Shown: positions 44,611-55,218 of the stretch, piece by piece
Numbering within the stretch: position 1 is the first letter of the stretch
Layout of the letters: every line of letters starts with the position of its first letter
DNA from: Angiostrongylus vasorum
Lineage: Eukaryota; Nematoda; Chromadorea; Rhabditida; Metastrongylidae
Length of the DNA stretch: 64,000 nucleotides
NCBI GenBank assembly: GCA_018806985.1
Contig: JADANN010000443.1
Location: 1,851,001-1,915,000 of the forward strand
Direction of reading: 5' to 3'
Notes under the pieces: generated by a model
Seen by the model: the letters and a program-made list of their open reading frames with translations, nothing else
Told to the model about the DNA's origin: nothing
Database searches by the model: none
Translations under genes and position numbers: made by a program

Positions 44611-46479
44611 CGTAAGGCACATGGAAGTTGTGCTATATAGTGACGCGCTGATGGTTTGAAGGGTAAATGTTGGACATGGATTAGAGAAGGATTTGAGAAT
44701 GGATAAGGAGTAAATTAGACATGGGTTAGAGGCATGTTTTGTTAAGATGGGTCGTGTTTAATTCATAGGGTATTCAAAGTGTTACAGCAATGGCGATGTC
44801 TTCATGTTGTTAAAAGATAGCTCTGTGGTTGCTACGCTTGAATTGCTTTTGGTGGGTTATCACTAGGTTGGTAGAAAGTGATTCTGCTCTGAGTTGAGGG
44901 ATGATTTAAGTGTGGACTGGTTGAAATTTACTGTTGGTTTTTGGTTGATTTAGGAAGTATTTAGAGAGTGTCTACGATGTCTTTTTAGCATTTTGCAATT
45001 TGCTTGTGGTTGTTCACCCTGGTGAGAACGATAGAAAAATGCAAAAAGCAGTCTGAATAAATTTGTGGAAGTGATAAGGCGATTCGCAACCAGCTGAAAA
45101 TGACAAAGAGAAAGACAGAAAGTAGTATGCAACAAGGCACGTTGGGTAAATGAAGCGTAGAGAAAGCGTGCAAGCTTATATGTAACCCAAATAAAGCACC
45201 TGTACTCCCTGGTATTATTACTACCGACCTAATGATACTCATTATCCAGGCGGCGATAGAGAGCACAGTTCAGTGGCGATCGACGAAAAAATCTTCGTTA
45301 ACATAACCATGGTTCATTTTCTTTTCCATAAGTTTTTTTCAAATCGATTAAAAGATTTCAAAAGAAAGCCTATGATCAGATAAGTCTATGCTAGCTATGC
45401 TAGTTGACAAAATCCAAAAGAATTGAATTGGTTTACCATAGGACTACGATCACAGCAATATTTAATGGTTGTAGGTCAGACGTTTAGACTGAAGCTTCTG
45501 TGATTTTTCATACGTTCGCAACATCTTGTTCATTTCAGCATCGGCACAATTTTAGCCTCGTGCCATGGCCGGATCAGGCTTGCGCACAATGACAGAAGTT
45601 TATGCTGCAAATTCAATGGTATTCTAATAGTTCGTCTTAGGCTTAATCTCTTTTTAATGCTTATTCAAGCTCCAATAGTTTTATCATGCAATCACAATAC
45701 CTTGTTGATTTTGCCGCGCAGAATCTTTTTGCAAGACGTTTTGTAATGCTTTGATGGCTTATCAAAAGCAGAACGATGTAGGTGGGATCGGACCAGAGAA
45801 ACCGTTCTCTACACTTAATGATTTACGAGGAAATGGCTTTCTGGACATGCAATGAAATCTCTGTTTGTACACTACGAAATGCACTATAGAATCTATTTCT
45901 TACTTCGGCCGTCTCTAGAATTTTTTTGAATTTATAACCTTGTTTCGTGTGATTGACGGGCACAGATGTACTCCCATCCACTTGTAGTTTCGTTAAGTTT
46001 ATCAGCAATCGATTAGAATGCAAGCATTCCATCACAACATGTGAGCCATATCATACTGATATCAATTGGTTTTAGCTTCAACTCGTAATATACACTTTTG
46101 AGAAAACATCGTTCGATTGTGCTGATTATGAGTTGAAGTGAATTCACCACACAAAAGTGAGATTTATTTGTCACGTGGAAGTATCCTCGCTTAGCATGTT
46201 ATGTTAGCATGATGGTTGTCGTTGTGAGGGATAAATAGTGCATGTCGGCTGGTGTGGTTATTGGTACCAAGGTGGTTGATACTAGGGGGTAAATTTGGTA
46301 GTACAGTGGTACTCTCTACTACATACGATGCTGAGCACGGCATACACATTCCGCCTTTTTGTGCGATACCAGTAGCAAGCCAACCAAATTCAAAACTGAA
46401 ATATTTTTTCTGATTCATCACACAACTATAGTTACTATTACTTTATTTCAGCACACAATTACGATGTTAATCCCATAAA
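44611..46479. other. Mostly unassigned; two weak minus-strand exon candidates
   Basis: A frame after a CATTTTCAG acceptor near 45,085 (LVANRLITSTNLFRLLFAFF, to a GTGAAC donor near 45,018) and a frame at 45,823-46,035 (GYKFKKILETAEVRNRFYSA, stop) look protein-like. Neither has a partner exon or family match. Confidence 0.25.
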
Positions 46480-47900
46480 GTGTTTCAGATGAACAGTGCA
46501 ATAGCAGACGGTCTACATTATTATGCAAGTTCGACCTGAGTTGGCGGTTGTCTGTAGATGGTGCGATTCCACTTTGGTGTGTTACCTCGGGTGTTTCTGG
46601 AGATAGATGTCGCTCGGTGACCTTCAAACTCTCAGCTTTCATAGCGCTAACGGGATAATTTTGAATGCGCCGATCGCATTCCTGGTTGATGTGAAGAACG
46701 GCGTCTTTCCAACGGCCGACTAATCAATTGAATACATCTAGAGTTTACGGTGGTTTTGATGCTTCATTTTTTGAATTAGCGGTTTTTTTCTCCTTTCCGC
46801 GAGAAACGATGTTTTGTACGAAGGAAGAAGAAGTCTGATGTACTATAGAATTTCGGAACAACAGTGACATTGATTAGACCAAAGCGTCGATTTACTATGA
46901 TGCCGTCTATTTCGTTATGGTGTGTTTTCCACTGGGATACTCTCACGTCCAGCATTGAGAGTTGGTTCCTGAAATTGGGAGTTACCCACGAACGGTCTTG
47001 GTCACCATGATAAACTGAAATAATCGCTCACCTTGCTTGTTGCCTTCTAATCCGTCGATCCCAGTGTGACCTTCTTCAGACGTTCTTCTGGGTCCGGTGT
47101 TGGTTTTAAAATCTCCAATGATGACACTAGAGAATTCATGGTCTTCTTTTCAAAACTTCTCCAAAGTCCATGCAGAACGTTCTCAATTTTTCTTCGTCAT
47201 AGCATGATGTCGCTGCGTAGATGTAGTATTTTCCGAGAAACAGATCTGCTCCGGTGTCAGCGCCGAAGTTGAAAGGGTGGCGTCTTCTCGTTTCAGCGAG
47301 TTCGAAAACGTCGTATCTAATTCTTCTGGCCCGCCTTATCAAGTTCTCTATCGAGGACTCGGATGCAAGTGAGCGTGCATTGTAGGTGCAGATCGCTAGC
47401 TTAGTCTTTTACGATTTGGGTAGCTTAGAATGGCCTTGAGATTTTTTGCAGCCTTCCATACTTGTCCTGCCTAAGGCAGTCGGATCGCTTGCTCTTTCGT
47501 GGTCAGGGAATTAGGGGCCCACCAATTTCACTGTTTTAGCGTGTGATACCCCCGTACAGTTTCTGAGCTATGAACGTGGGGGCTGCGTTTACTCACTGCT
47601 GGCTCGCCAGTCTCTCCCAGAGTAGACGGTAGTGCTTATTCATTGGAGACGACTCCTAACTGCTTCACACATACTTCCGTGTGTTTTGAGTACAGGCATT
47701 TCGATGAACTGGCTCGTAGAATACAATCTGCATAGCTTAAGCAGTAACACACCCATGGAATATGTCTCCGTAAACATAGAAGGTGTTAGCCAAGTCGGCT
47801 TGACGGAAACATTGAGTCCATCCCTCAGGATCCACCTGCCCCCTCAGGGGGAGCACAAGGCCGCTTTACCCCCACGATGACCCCCTACCCCCGTTTTATT
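46480..47900 (-). mobile_element. RTE-clade element 5' part: 5' UTR, endonuclease and linker
   Basis: Minus strand from the high end: 5' UTR (about 47,900-47,420) that aligns by eye with 61.83-62.33 kb; then endonuclease LAICTYNARSLASESSIENL near 47,340-47,400, RRIRYDVFELAETRRRHPF near 47,260-47,315, a GDF region near 47,110, and the linker SLKVTERHLSPETPEV near 46,580-46,635. Truncated before the RT. Having the 5' end is unusual, since non-LTR elements normally lose it. Confidence 0.75.
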
Positions 47901-48294
47901 AGCGCCATCTTGACTAGCACCCTAACCGGCATAAGAACACACCATAATCCTTTAAAATTTAAATATGTCTAGGATCAAAACTTTCGAGAATTGGAATACA
48001 TAATTTGAAGTCTTAACATATTCAACACAATAGCATCACCCGCACTAATAAACGATGCACTGCAAAACATCATGTTGTCTTATTTAGACAAAAGTTACTT
48101 GCTCGTTTGCTTTTGTGTTTAAAATAAGGGTCGTTAAACAAGCGGAAGGATTACGATGCATAAGGTTCTGGTAAATCAGAACTTCTCCTCGACTTAATAA
48201 AATAACTCGTATCATCTAAGAGAAAAGTTGTGGATTGCAATAGTTTTTACTGGAATTAGTGAAAGTTACCACAACCTGAGATGGGGTTACAATA

Positions 48295-48700
48295 TCTTGC
48301 TTTTTATTTTCTGCCTTCTATACTTTTTATGGCAGGTTATTCCGCGAAATACAACCATCAAGATTGCTGAGATATTTGCAAAACTCTGACCGCAGGTGTT
48401 TGCGATGGGGAACGAACAGGGCTATTGTTCTTTCCGGGGAGTAACGCGTTCACCACCACACCATGCGGGTCCTTCGCTTTCGCCTGTCTCTCAGCTAGTT
48501 TTTATCGATCGGTGACGGGTGATTGCTGACGGCACAGATCGATAAGAACTAGCCGAGAGACAGGCGAAACGAAGGACCCGCATGGTGTGGTGGTGAACGC
48601 GCTACCCCCGGAAAGGACAATAGCGCGTTCGTTCTCCACCGCAAACACCTGTGGTCCGGAGATTTTGCAAATATCTCAGCAATCCTGAGATGAGTTAATT
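48295..48700. repeat. SINE-A palindrome (long perfect hairpin)
   Basis: Arms 48,362-48,510 and 48,537-48,684 are inverted copies differing at few positions, with a spacer of 26 bp. Both contain the tRNA-like part (minus-strand sense GGTGTGGTGGTGAACGCG, GCGTTCGTTC). The left side extends into the complement of the usual tail (GCTTTTTATTTTCTGCC). A transcript would form a hairpin of almost 150 pairs. Confidence 0.85.
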
Positions 48701-48992
48701 CAGAAAGTTGCCACTTTTTTGCGCATAGGGTGAATACATTAATGGGTGGCCGCATAAGCATCGATGGGCATAATTTTGCAAACAGTTTCTTTAGCACACA
48801 GTTCCAGTTCAATGGACTTAGGTCATTCGTATGCGTTGTGATTCTGTGTGAATGCTAGACCTTCACATATTACTGCGGTTGCACTCAATATTACAGCTTT
48901 AGATTTTGACGAAACGTAAGGGATCGTGTGGAGAAAAACCAAACGGTGTAAACTCACCTATTTAAAGAGAAAATATGCTGAGCTAATTTCAG

Positions 48993-49379
48993 GAATCTAG
49001 AAGCTTTAGAGCTGTACCAGCCATCAACAGTAAAACAAAAAGCCATCAATTCTATAAAATGTTTGCAGAGCGAAGGGTCTTTAGTAGGAGAAGAAAACAT
49101 GCTTCGCATATACAAGATAACGGGGCGTCGTTGACAGTGCATTGTGATCTCAGGAGGAAATGTCGTGTTCAGGCAAAGTACAGCGGGCACATAAGAGCAA
49201 AAGAAGTGCTTAAAATATTAGAAAAGCAAGTACATTTTAAAAAGTCGCTCAAGCTCCACCTTATGTGGGCTCATTTCTGTGCAGACGATGGGGACTTAGA
49301 TTCAACCATGTACTACATTTGGCCTACGTTCGTGTTGAAAACGTCCCCTAAAATGGAAGTAGAAGGAGCCTTCAAGTAG
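48993..49379 (+). CDS. Candidate C-terminal exons, possibly helical-repeat protein
   Basis: After a CTAATTTCAG acceptor one frame reads LEALELYQPSTVKQKAINSI and KCLQSEG. A second acceptor (GATCTCAG, exon from 49,154) opens HIRAKEVLKILEKQ, KLHLMWAHFCADDGDLDS and TMYYIWPTF, ending at a stop at 49,377. If a weak GTCTTT donor at 49,077 is used, the two join in frame. The pattern of paired helices ending in GDLDS is reminiscent of PPR/TPR-like repeats, but this is a weak resemblance. No further exon was identified. Confidence 0.3.
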   Translation, partial: ESRSFRAVPAINSKTKSHQFYKMFAERRVFSRRRKHASHIQDNGASLTVHCDLRRKCRVQAKYSGHIRAKEVLKILEKQVHFKKSLKLHLMWAHFCADDGDLDSTMYYIWPTFVLKTSPKMEVEGAFK

Positions 49380-49869
49380 TCCCTGATTTCTGTTTTCGAG
49401 TAATATTACTGGTGCATATAGTAGCGCCATAACATAGAAATTGGAAGTTATTTCTTCAGGGATATTGCTGATTAGTGCTTCCCTGACAAAAACGTTTTCC
49501 ATGATGATGACGAAACCATGTCTCCCTTTAACACCGAGAGAGCTGGAGACTCAGCGATTAAGAAAAAAGTAGGGGAGGCTAATATGTTTGAAAGTCTCTC
49601 GTTTATTTAATGATATCTGGTGCTGAACTTGATTTTTAATCTGTAGTAAAGTCTCCCATCTATCTAAAGATATCTAGAAATAATCCTAATCTTCTGTTGT
49701 AGACCGTCGTCGTTCATCCTTGGCTCAGTATGAGCACAAATCTGTGGAGATGCTCAATCCTATCGCTGAGACTCCTATTCCAAATTTCGGCCCAAAGAGT
49801 CTGTCATTTCTGGTTTTCTCCCTTCACATCATACATGAGTCAACAATTTTTCTGATTTTTTGTTGTTGC
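49380..49869. other. Unassigned sequence
   Basis: Nothing recognised. Confidence 0.3.
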
Positions 49870-49990
49870 TGACATACCTATAGCATTGTTTAAGCAAATA
49901 CAAGGTTGCGATGTATGTTTGTTGACCGTCCCAGTGTCTCCTTTGTTGCCCCTTCAATCGAGGAACTGAGTTGAGGCTGTGATTGCTGAT
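49870..49990 (-). mobile_element. Strongly decayed family-1 end
   Basis: Minus strand keeps GGTCAACAAACATACATCG, CAACCTTGTATTTGCTTAAA and CAATG in the order of the family-1 tail. The hammerhead core is no longer recognisable. Confidence 0.35.
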
Positions 49991-51084
49991 CATCAAACGC
50001 TTGACAGCTTCTTCCATGTACGCATGGATATCACAACGATGCAGTCTTCGCATGTGTTTCTTCAACGGTTTTTCACTTTCTTCTTTCTATTATTTTTTCC
50101 TTTCTTTTATCTAGTAAACAATTTGCACTTGCTTGCAGGAACCGACCATGAATGTCTGGCCCATTTCCCAATTACCGACCACTAAACAGCTCCAATTTCC
50201 TAGTTCTTTAGTTATCAATTTGTTATTAGTTTGTAGTGTTTGGTGCTTGTCCAACTTCGCGTAAACCTTTCTCTCTTTACTCAAAATTTACAGTTTTTTC
50301 AAGTGGAAAAGAGCTTAGGAAACAATCGAAGAGTGCAACTCGGAACTTTCGAATGACGGGAAAGGTTGTTGCGTGCTCCTTCGAGCTCAGTCCAGTAACA
50401 GCAGTGTTTCCAGGACATATGTACAGATGTGTACATCTCCATACGTTTTACTAAACTGCTTCCCAGAACTCCCAAATTTAAACAATTTATAAGTTCAAAC
50501 TACGTTTGAGAGTTGTACACATGATTAGAGCGATGAAACACGGTTTCTCTTCCTTGACACTTTAAGTTTAGGACTTTCAAAAACTATACTCCTTACCATC
50601 GGTAATTTTCGAAACATGAACACCGGTCATTACCAATTACACTTTTCTCTCTAACTTAGCAAGAGGCGACAGCTTCGCCCATAAATACTGATGCTGCATC
50701 TTTTGTCAGTTCATTTACCTAGAAGACGCGCAACAACACATGAAGGCCACGTTTACGGATACTGTAGATATTAAATCAATGTTGTTCATTCTCGCTTAGG
50801 CATTCATCCTATCAAGAAACTGCAACCGAATCCTAGCCACTGCTTTTCCTAGTTTACTAAGAAACCTGTGTGAAAGAATCGACGAAACAGCTCTCTGGAT
50901 TGGATGAGAGTGTTACAAGGAGGCCGAACTAGCGCTTTTGCTTCCTTTTCGACGGCATCACCGACTACTGCGTTGCCTCCCCCAAAATTTGTATGTATAT
51001 ATAAATATATATCCTAAAACCCGACTGTCACTAACCTTGATAACAATAATAATTTCCTATATGATTGAGCTGGCACGAGGCTGG
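49991..51084. other. Unassigned sequence
   Basis: T-rich and AT-rich DNA; a plus frame at 50,236-50,454 has no supporting splice sites. Confidence 0.3.
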
Positions 51085-51310
51085 CATAAAACTTTTGTTC
51101 GCCTAACGTTTCAGCACGTTCGTCATCCTCGGAGCTGCAGTGATTCCAGTTGATGGTACCAAAGTGGTCGTTGTAGAAATGTGGGTGTTCGTTGCCTCTT
51201 CTTGTCCAATTAATGAGGGGGAGAACCACTCGAATGAAGAACTTCGCTCTTCAGTGCCTTTTCATATAGGACTGATATTAACCTATTGCCGTCGTCCAGT
51301 ATGATCTTTT
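51085..51310 (-). mobile_element. Family-1 repeat with decayed hammerhead
   Basis: Hammerhead remnant at 51,101-51,138 (CCGAGGA, GACGAACG, GAAACGUUAGG on the minus strand). It is followed by the ACTCGAATGAA and CCTTTTCATATAGGACTG blocks that also occur in the 14.0-kb copy. Confidence 0.5.
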
Positions 51311-51369
51311 TTGGCGGGAAAAGCGACCCTATAGTGGTCAGTACTTCATTTGCTTACACGTAGCAATTG

Positions 51370-51370
<1 letters not shown>

Positions 51371-51418
<48 letters not shown>
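51371..51418. repeat. (TA)n microsatellite
   Basis: About 48 bp of pure alternating TA. Confidence 0.95.
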
Positions 51419-51421
<3 letters not shown>

Positions 51422-51964
51422 TATATGTATTTATATATATTCATAAATGTGTACGAATAGGGATGGACGAGAAAGGATAAACTCCTGTTTTACGACTTAT
51501 TTTGTAAAAACCTCGAGTCTTCGAGTAGTCTAGTTACCAATGAAATATTCACAGCTACTGGAAACAAGCTTCACTACGAATATGTTACTAGGAGACTTGA
51601 CTAGTCGAATCCGCCATCGTTATCTAGCTCTGCTAGACGAAGGAAATGAAGCTGTGTGAATTGAGGTTATCAGACGTAGCTCACCCGGATTCCTATAACT
51701 TTTTTTTGCATGCCGAGTATACAAAACTTGTGTGGAAATTGTTGAAATAGTATGGAGCATATTTTCTATGTTTATGGGGGAAAAGATGTTCACGCATTCA
51801 AGCTGCCTTTTTCCCCTTCAGATAACGAAGAAGTAGTGGTTGTAGAGAAGTACTCAGCTATAGGAGTACATCGGAAACATGGCTGCGAAATAATAATATC
51901 AACTCCCGTTAACCGCAGCTTTTTACGACCATCTCGTGAAGGTTGAGTTTGATCATTATAGGAC

Positions 51965-52490
51965 TTTCCAGAGCTTTCCAGATATAACTTTAATGATGCT
52001 GAGATATTTGCAAAACTCTGACCGCAGGTGCCTATGGTGGGGAACGAACGCGCTATTGTCCTTTCCGGGGAGTAGCGCGCTCACCACCACACCATGCGGG
52101 CCCTTCGTTTCGCCTGTCTCTCAGCTAGTTCTATTGATCTTTTGCCATCAGCAATCACCCGTCAGCGGGATTGATCTGGGGGGCCCAAATCGGCAACGAA
52201 CCCAGTTAAGCTGAGGCTGCAGTTATAATCACAATTTTGACTTATTATTTACTGCCTACTCTTTTTAGCGGCAGGGTATGCGAGAGACAGGCGAAACGAA
52301 GGACCCGCATGGTGTGGTGGTGAGCGCGCTACTCCCCGGAAAGGACAATAGCGCATTCGTTCCCCACCATAGGCACCTGTGGTCCAGAGTTTTGCAAATA
52401 TCTCAGCATCATTAAAGTTATATTTCGCAACGCATACCCTGCCGCTAAAAAGAGTAGGCAGTAAATAATAAGTCAAAATTGTGATTAGAA
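51965..52490. repeat. SINE-A palindrome with full-length spacer
   Basis: Arms 51,982-52,122 and 52,282-52,432 are inverted and almost identical (both hold ATAACTTTAATGATGCTGAG or its complement). The spacer carries the SINE-A leader (complement of CAGATCAATCCCGCTGACGG). The right side ends with the usual tail, GGCAGTAAATAATAAG. So two SINE-A units face each other. Confidence 0.85.
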
Positions 52491-52730
52491 CTGCTTTCCA
52501 GATATTTGCATATGCGAGAAACTTGTTCTAGATTTCTTTGCACTACTCCATAAATAGTTGGAGGAGCAGATAAGGAAAGGGAAAAAAGAACAAGTGCTAT
52601 GAAATGCAAGATGCTAGGCCTGCATTTATGGTGATAATAGCCCTACTACTTATATTATTTTTGGACTTTAGAAATCTTTACTAGAACCACTTTACCGACA
52701 TCGTTTCCTCACTTTATCGATGTTCATAGC

Positions 52731-53085
52731 TGTAACGAAGCGTTCTGTCTCTGAAGCTAGGCTCGTTCAGGATCCTGAACGTTCTGTGGAAATGGCAGTC
52801 ATTAGAATTTACATGAAAGAGTCAGAAGATGAAACTGGAATGCATAGGGCAGATTATGTCACTCATACTGAAATTAGAATGGCACTTCCATTGTATGCAA
52901 TCAGAATTCGCACAACGTTATTTAAATGTGTTTTGATCTTCCTTAAACAATTAATTTGCAGAAAAGCACAGACCAGTAGGGTGATTCCTTGGACTGGACA
53001 GCTACAAATGGAAGTCCTCAAAAGAAGTCGCAAGTTAAGTTATCTTCACAAATTTAATAGAAGATTCCTCAAAAATATCACTTAG
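52731..53085 (+). CDS. Candidate exon(s), unknown protein
   Basis: A long open frame after a TTCATAG acceptor: VSEARLVQDPERSVEMAVIR, KESEDETGMHRADYVTH, with an internal ATTTGCAG acceptor (exon from about 52,963) and a stop at 53,083. It ends at the border of the SINE-A copy at 53.08 kb. No family recognised; it may be chance. Confidence 0.22.
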
Positions 53086-53360
53086 TATTTGCAAAACTTC
53101 GGACCGCAGGTATCACCCTTCCGGGAGCTAACGCGTTCGCCAACACACCATACGGGCCCCTTCGTTTCGCCCCCCTGTCAGCGTTACCCTTTCCGAGAGC
53201 TAACGCGTTCACCACCACACCATGCGGTTCCCTTGTTTCGCACGTCTCTAGGCGCTCGTTCCCCACCACAGATACCTGCGGTCCGGAGTTTTGCAAATAT
53301 CTCAGCAACATTATGGTTGCATTTCGCATAACACCTTGCTATAAAAAAATGCCATAAAAA
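53080..53360. repeat. SINE-A derived copy with inverted ends and internal direct repeat
   Basis: Ends TATTTGCAAAACTTCGGACC (left) and GGTCCGGAGTTTTGCAAATA-type (right) are inverted. Inside, a block with GAGCTAACGCGTTCNCCAN and CACACCATNCGG occurs twice in the same direction (53,125-53,175 and 53,190-53,240). Tail CACCTTGCTATAAAAAAATG. Confidence 0.7.
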
Positions 53361-53410
53361 GGGTCTTCTTGTCTTTGTATTGTGTGGAAACCATGTACGA
53401 GTGAATAAGA

Positions 53411-55188
53411 TGACAAAGAAAATGAGGCGAAACGCTAGTGATAACAGAATGTGGCGCCCCACGACCTCTGAAATCTTCAGCTACCGCAGACTAAGAATGG
53501 AACGATAGCTTGTGTTGCACAGGACCACATTTGTGTACAAGATTTTTGGCTAGCATTTGATACCCGCTTGTTGCAAAGACGAATAAATACAGTCAAAGTT
53601 GGGTCATTACTTAAGAGCTTACTACAGAACAATGTGGATTTGATTATTACAAGCAGATGAGGCAGAAAACACCACCAAGTAAAAGCTGAGTATGCTTGAG
53701 GTCCCAAGGAGAATAGGTGCTCAAATGCAAAAAATTATAGAAGCACTTGTATGACAACCACGTGACCTTACCTGACTATTCACTCCTATCATCAAGACTG
53801 TAAGTAATTAATTCTACAGCAGGATACATAGACATCAAGAGAGCTCAGGATAGAAAAAAGGCAGAACACTTATCCTCCACGTTTTTTGGAAGTGTTTTGC
53901 TGTCGTTCATACGTTTATCCTTCTTTGTAGTTTAGTTGCACAGTTCCTTGTGAGAGTTACAAATAAACATGGAACCGTATTGAAATGTTTGTATACTATG
54001 TATATTAAGTGTATGACATAACCCCTTCTCTGGTCACGCTAAGTATTGCATTAGTGGGAAAAAGCTACCATTTTGATGTAAAAAAGATCACGAAGGAAAA
54101 TCGTGTTTTAAGCAATTCAGAATAATATGAATAACGCATCACATTTTGCCAATGGTGTCCATTCCCACACGCATCATATTCGACTCACATGGTCATGAAT
54201 TTACCATATAGACCAGTTAGCCGTACATGGTAGGGAAGGCCAAGTGAAGAAACATGGTCTTACACCAAGATGCGGAATGATCCCTTATGTATGGCAGGCT
54301 GTATCAGACCTAACTCCATACACCACTTTAGTACCACAGAAAGCAAGTACTGAGGTAAATTACCTTTACACCTGCGGTCAACTTGTTCTTAACACTAGCC
54401 CTTCCTAACCTTATCATTTGCAAAAAGAAACCAAGTATTCCCAATGTGTACACATTACGTTATTTCCTAATTCAAAGCAATTACAATAAAGCACAGGTAC
54501 TTCTAATGTTCATTTAACGAAACAAACATTTCCTAATGGACAAAATAACCGAACTGAAATGTGAAAAGAGTGCATTAAAAAAAGGATAAGAGCTATTAAC
54601 CCACTTCACACGACTCAGCTATACCCGCTTATATCCTCCGAATAACTCAAGAACAGCTTCAGACAACATAAGGCAAGCAATCTATTGAAGCTCTAGAAAA
54701 CAAAAAATAAAAATCAACAAAAACATTACATATCTAACAATTGTAGTCGTTATCTCATTGAATATAGAAAAACTCTGGAACAAATCAGTTCCTCTCCGGC
54801 ATCTGATTAACGGCCGATATCGATAATTTTGCCTGAAATTTAAACGACTTCAAAGCAACCTTGCTTCAGTGATGCAATGAAGCAAATGATGTAGGCAATT
54901 TAATAAAACCATAGATGTATCTTTACCTACAACAGACCTACAAATGACCTGCATAACATAAGAGTCTAAAAACATGACCTAAGATTTAGGAAATCGAGAC
55001 AGTAAACCTGCAATTCCTATACAGCTGGCTAGGGTCAGCTCAGATTATCGCTAATTCTTGAAATTTACCCAAAAACCTTGCTAACAAGCAATCAAGATCA
55101 CTGAGTTCAGCGTCTGCAAAACATAACCATTGAAACGAGGAACGGACAGTAATAGGAGACCAGTTAGTAGAAGACAAAATGATACATG
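53411..55188. other. Mostly unassigned, AT-rich
   Basis: One exon candidate at 54,212-54,354 is listed separately. Otherwise nothing recognised; probably intergenic DNA downstream of the eIF4E-family gene. Confidence 0.3.
54212..54354 (+). CDS. Possible internal exon, unknown
   Basis: Reads QLAVHGREGQVKKHGLTPRC then GMIPYVWQAVSDLTPYTTLV and PQKASTE up to a GTAAAT donor, after an ATATAG acceptor. Codon use looks coding and the frame is open on both sides of the donor. No ATG and no partner exon. Confidence 0.25.
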
Positions 55189-55194
55189 TTTATT
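55189..55194 (-). terminator. Poly(A) signal of the eIF4E-family gene
   Basis: AATAAA on the minus strand, 25 bases after the stop codon (55,219-55,221). Confidence 0.6.
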
Positions 55195-55218
55195 GCGATC
55201 ACTGTTCTCGCTCGAATT

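Noticed and set aside
45823..46035. Minus-strand frame of 70 codons
   Set aside because: Protein-like in places, but no splice sites or homologous family. Mentioned only within the unassigned region.
52249..52476. Open frames in the SINE-A copies (also near 28.3, 48.6, 53.1, 53.2 and 58.0 kb)
   Set aside because: They are recurring frames of the repeat and its inverted arms, without splice sites or an independent start.
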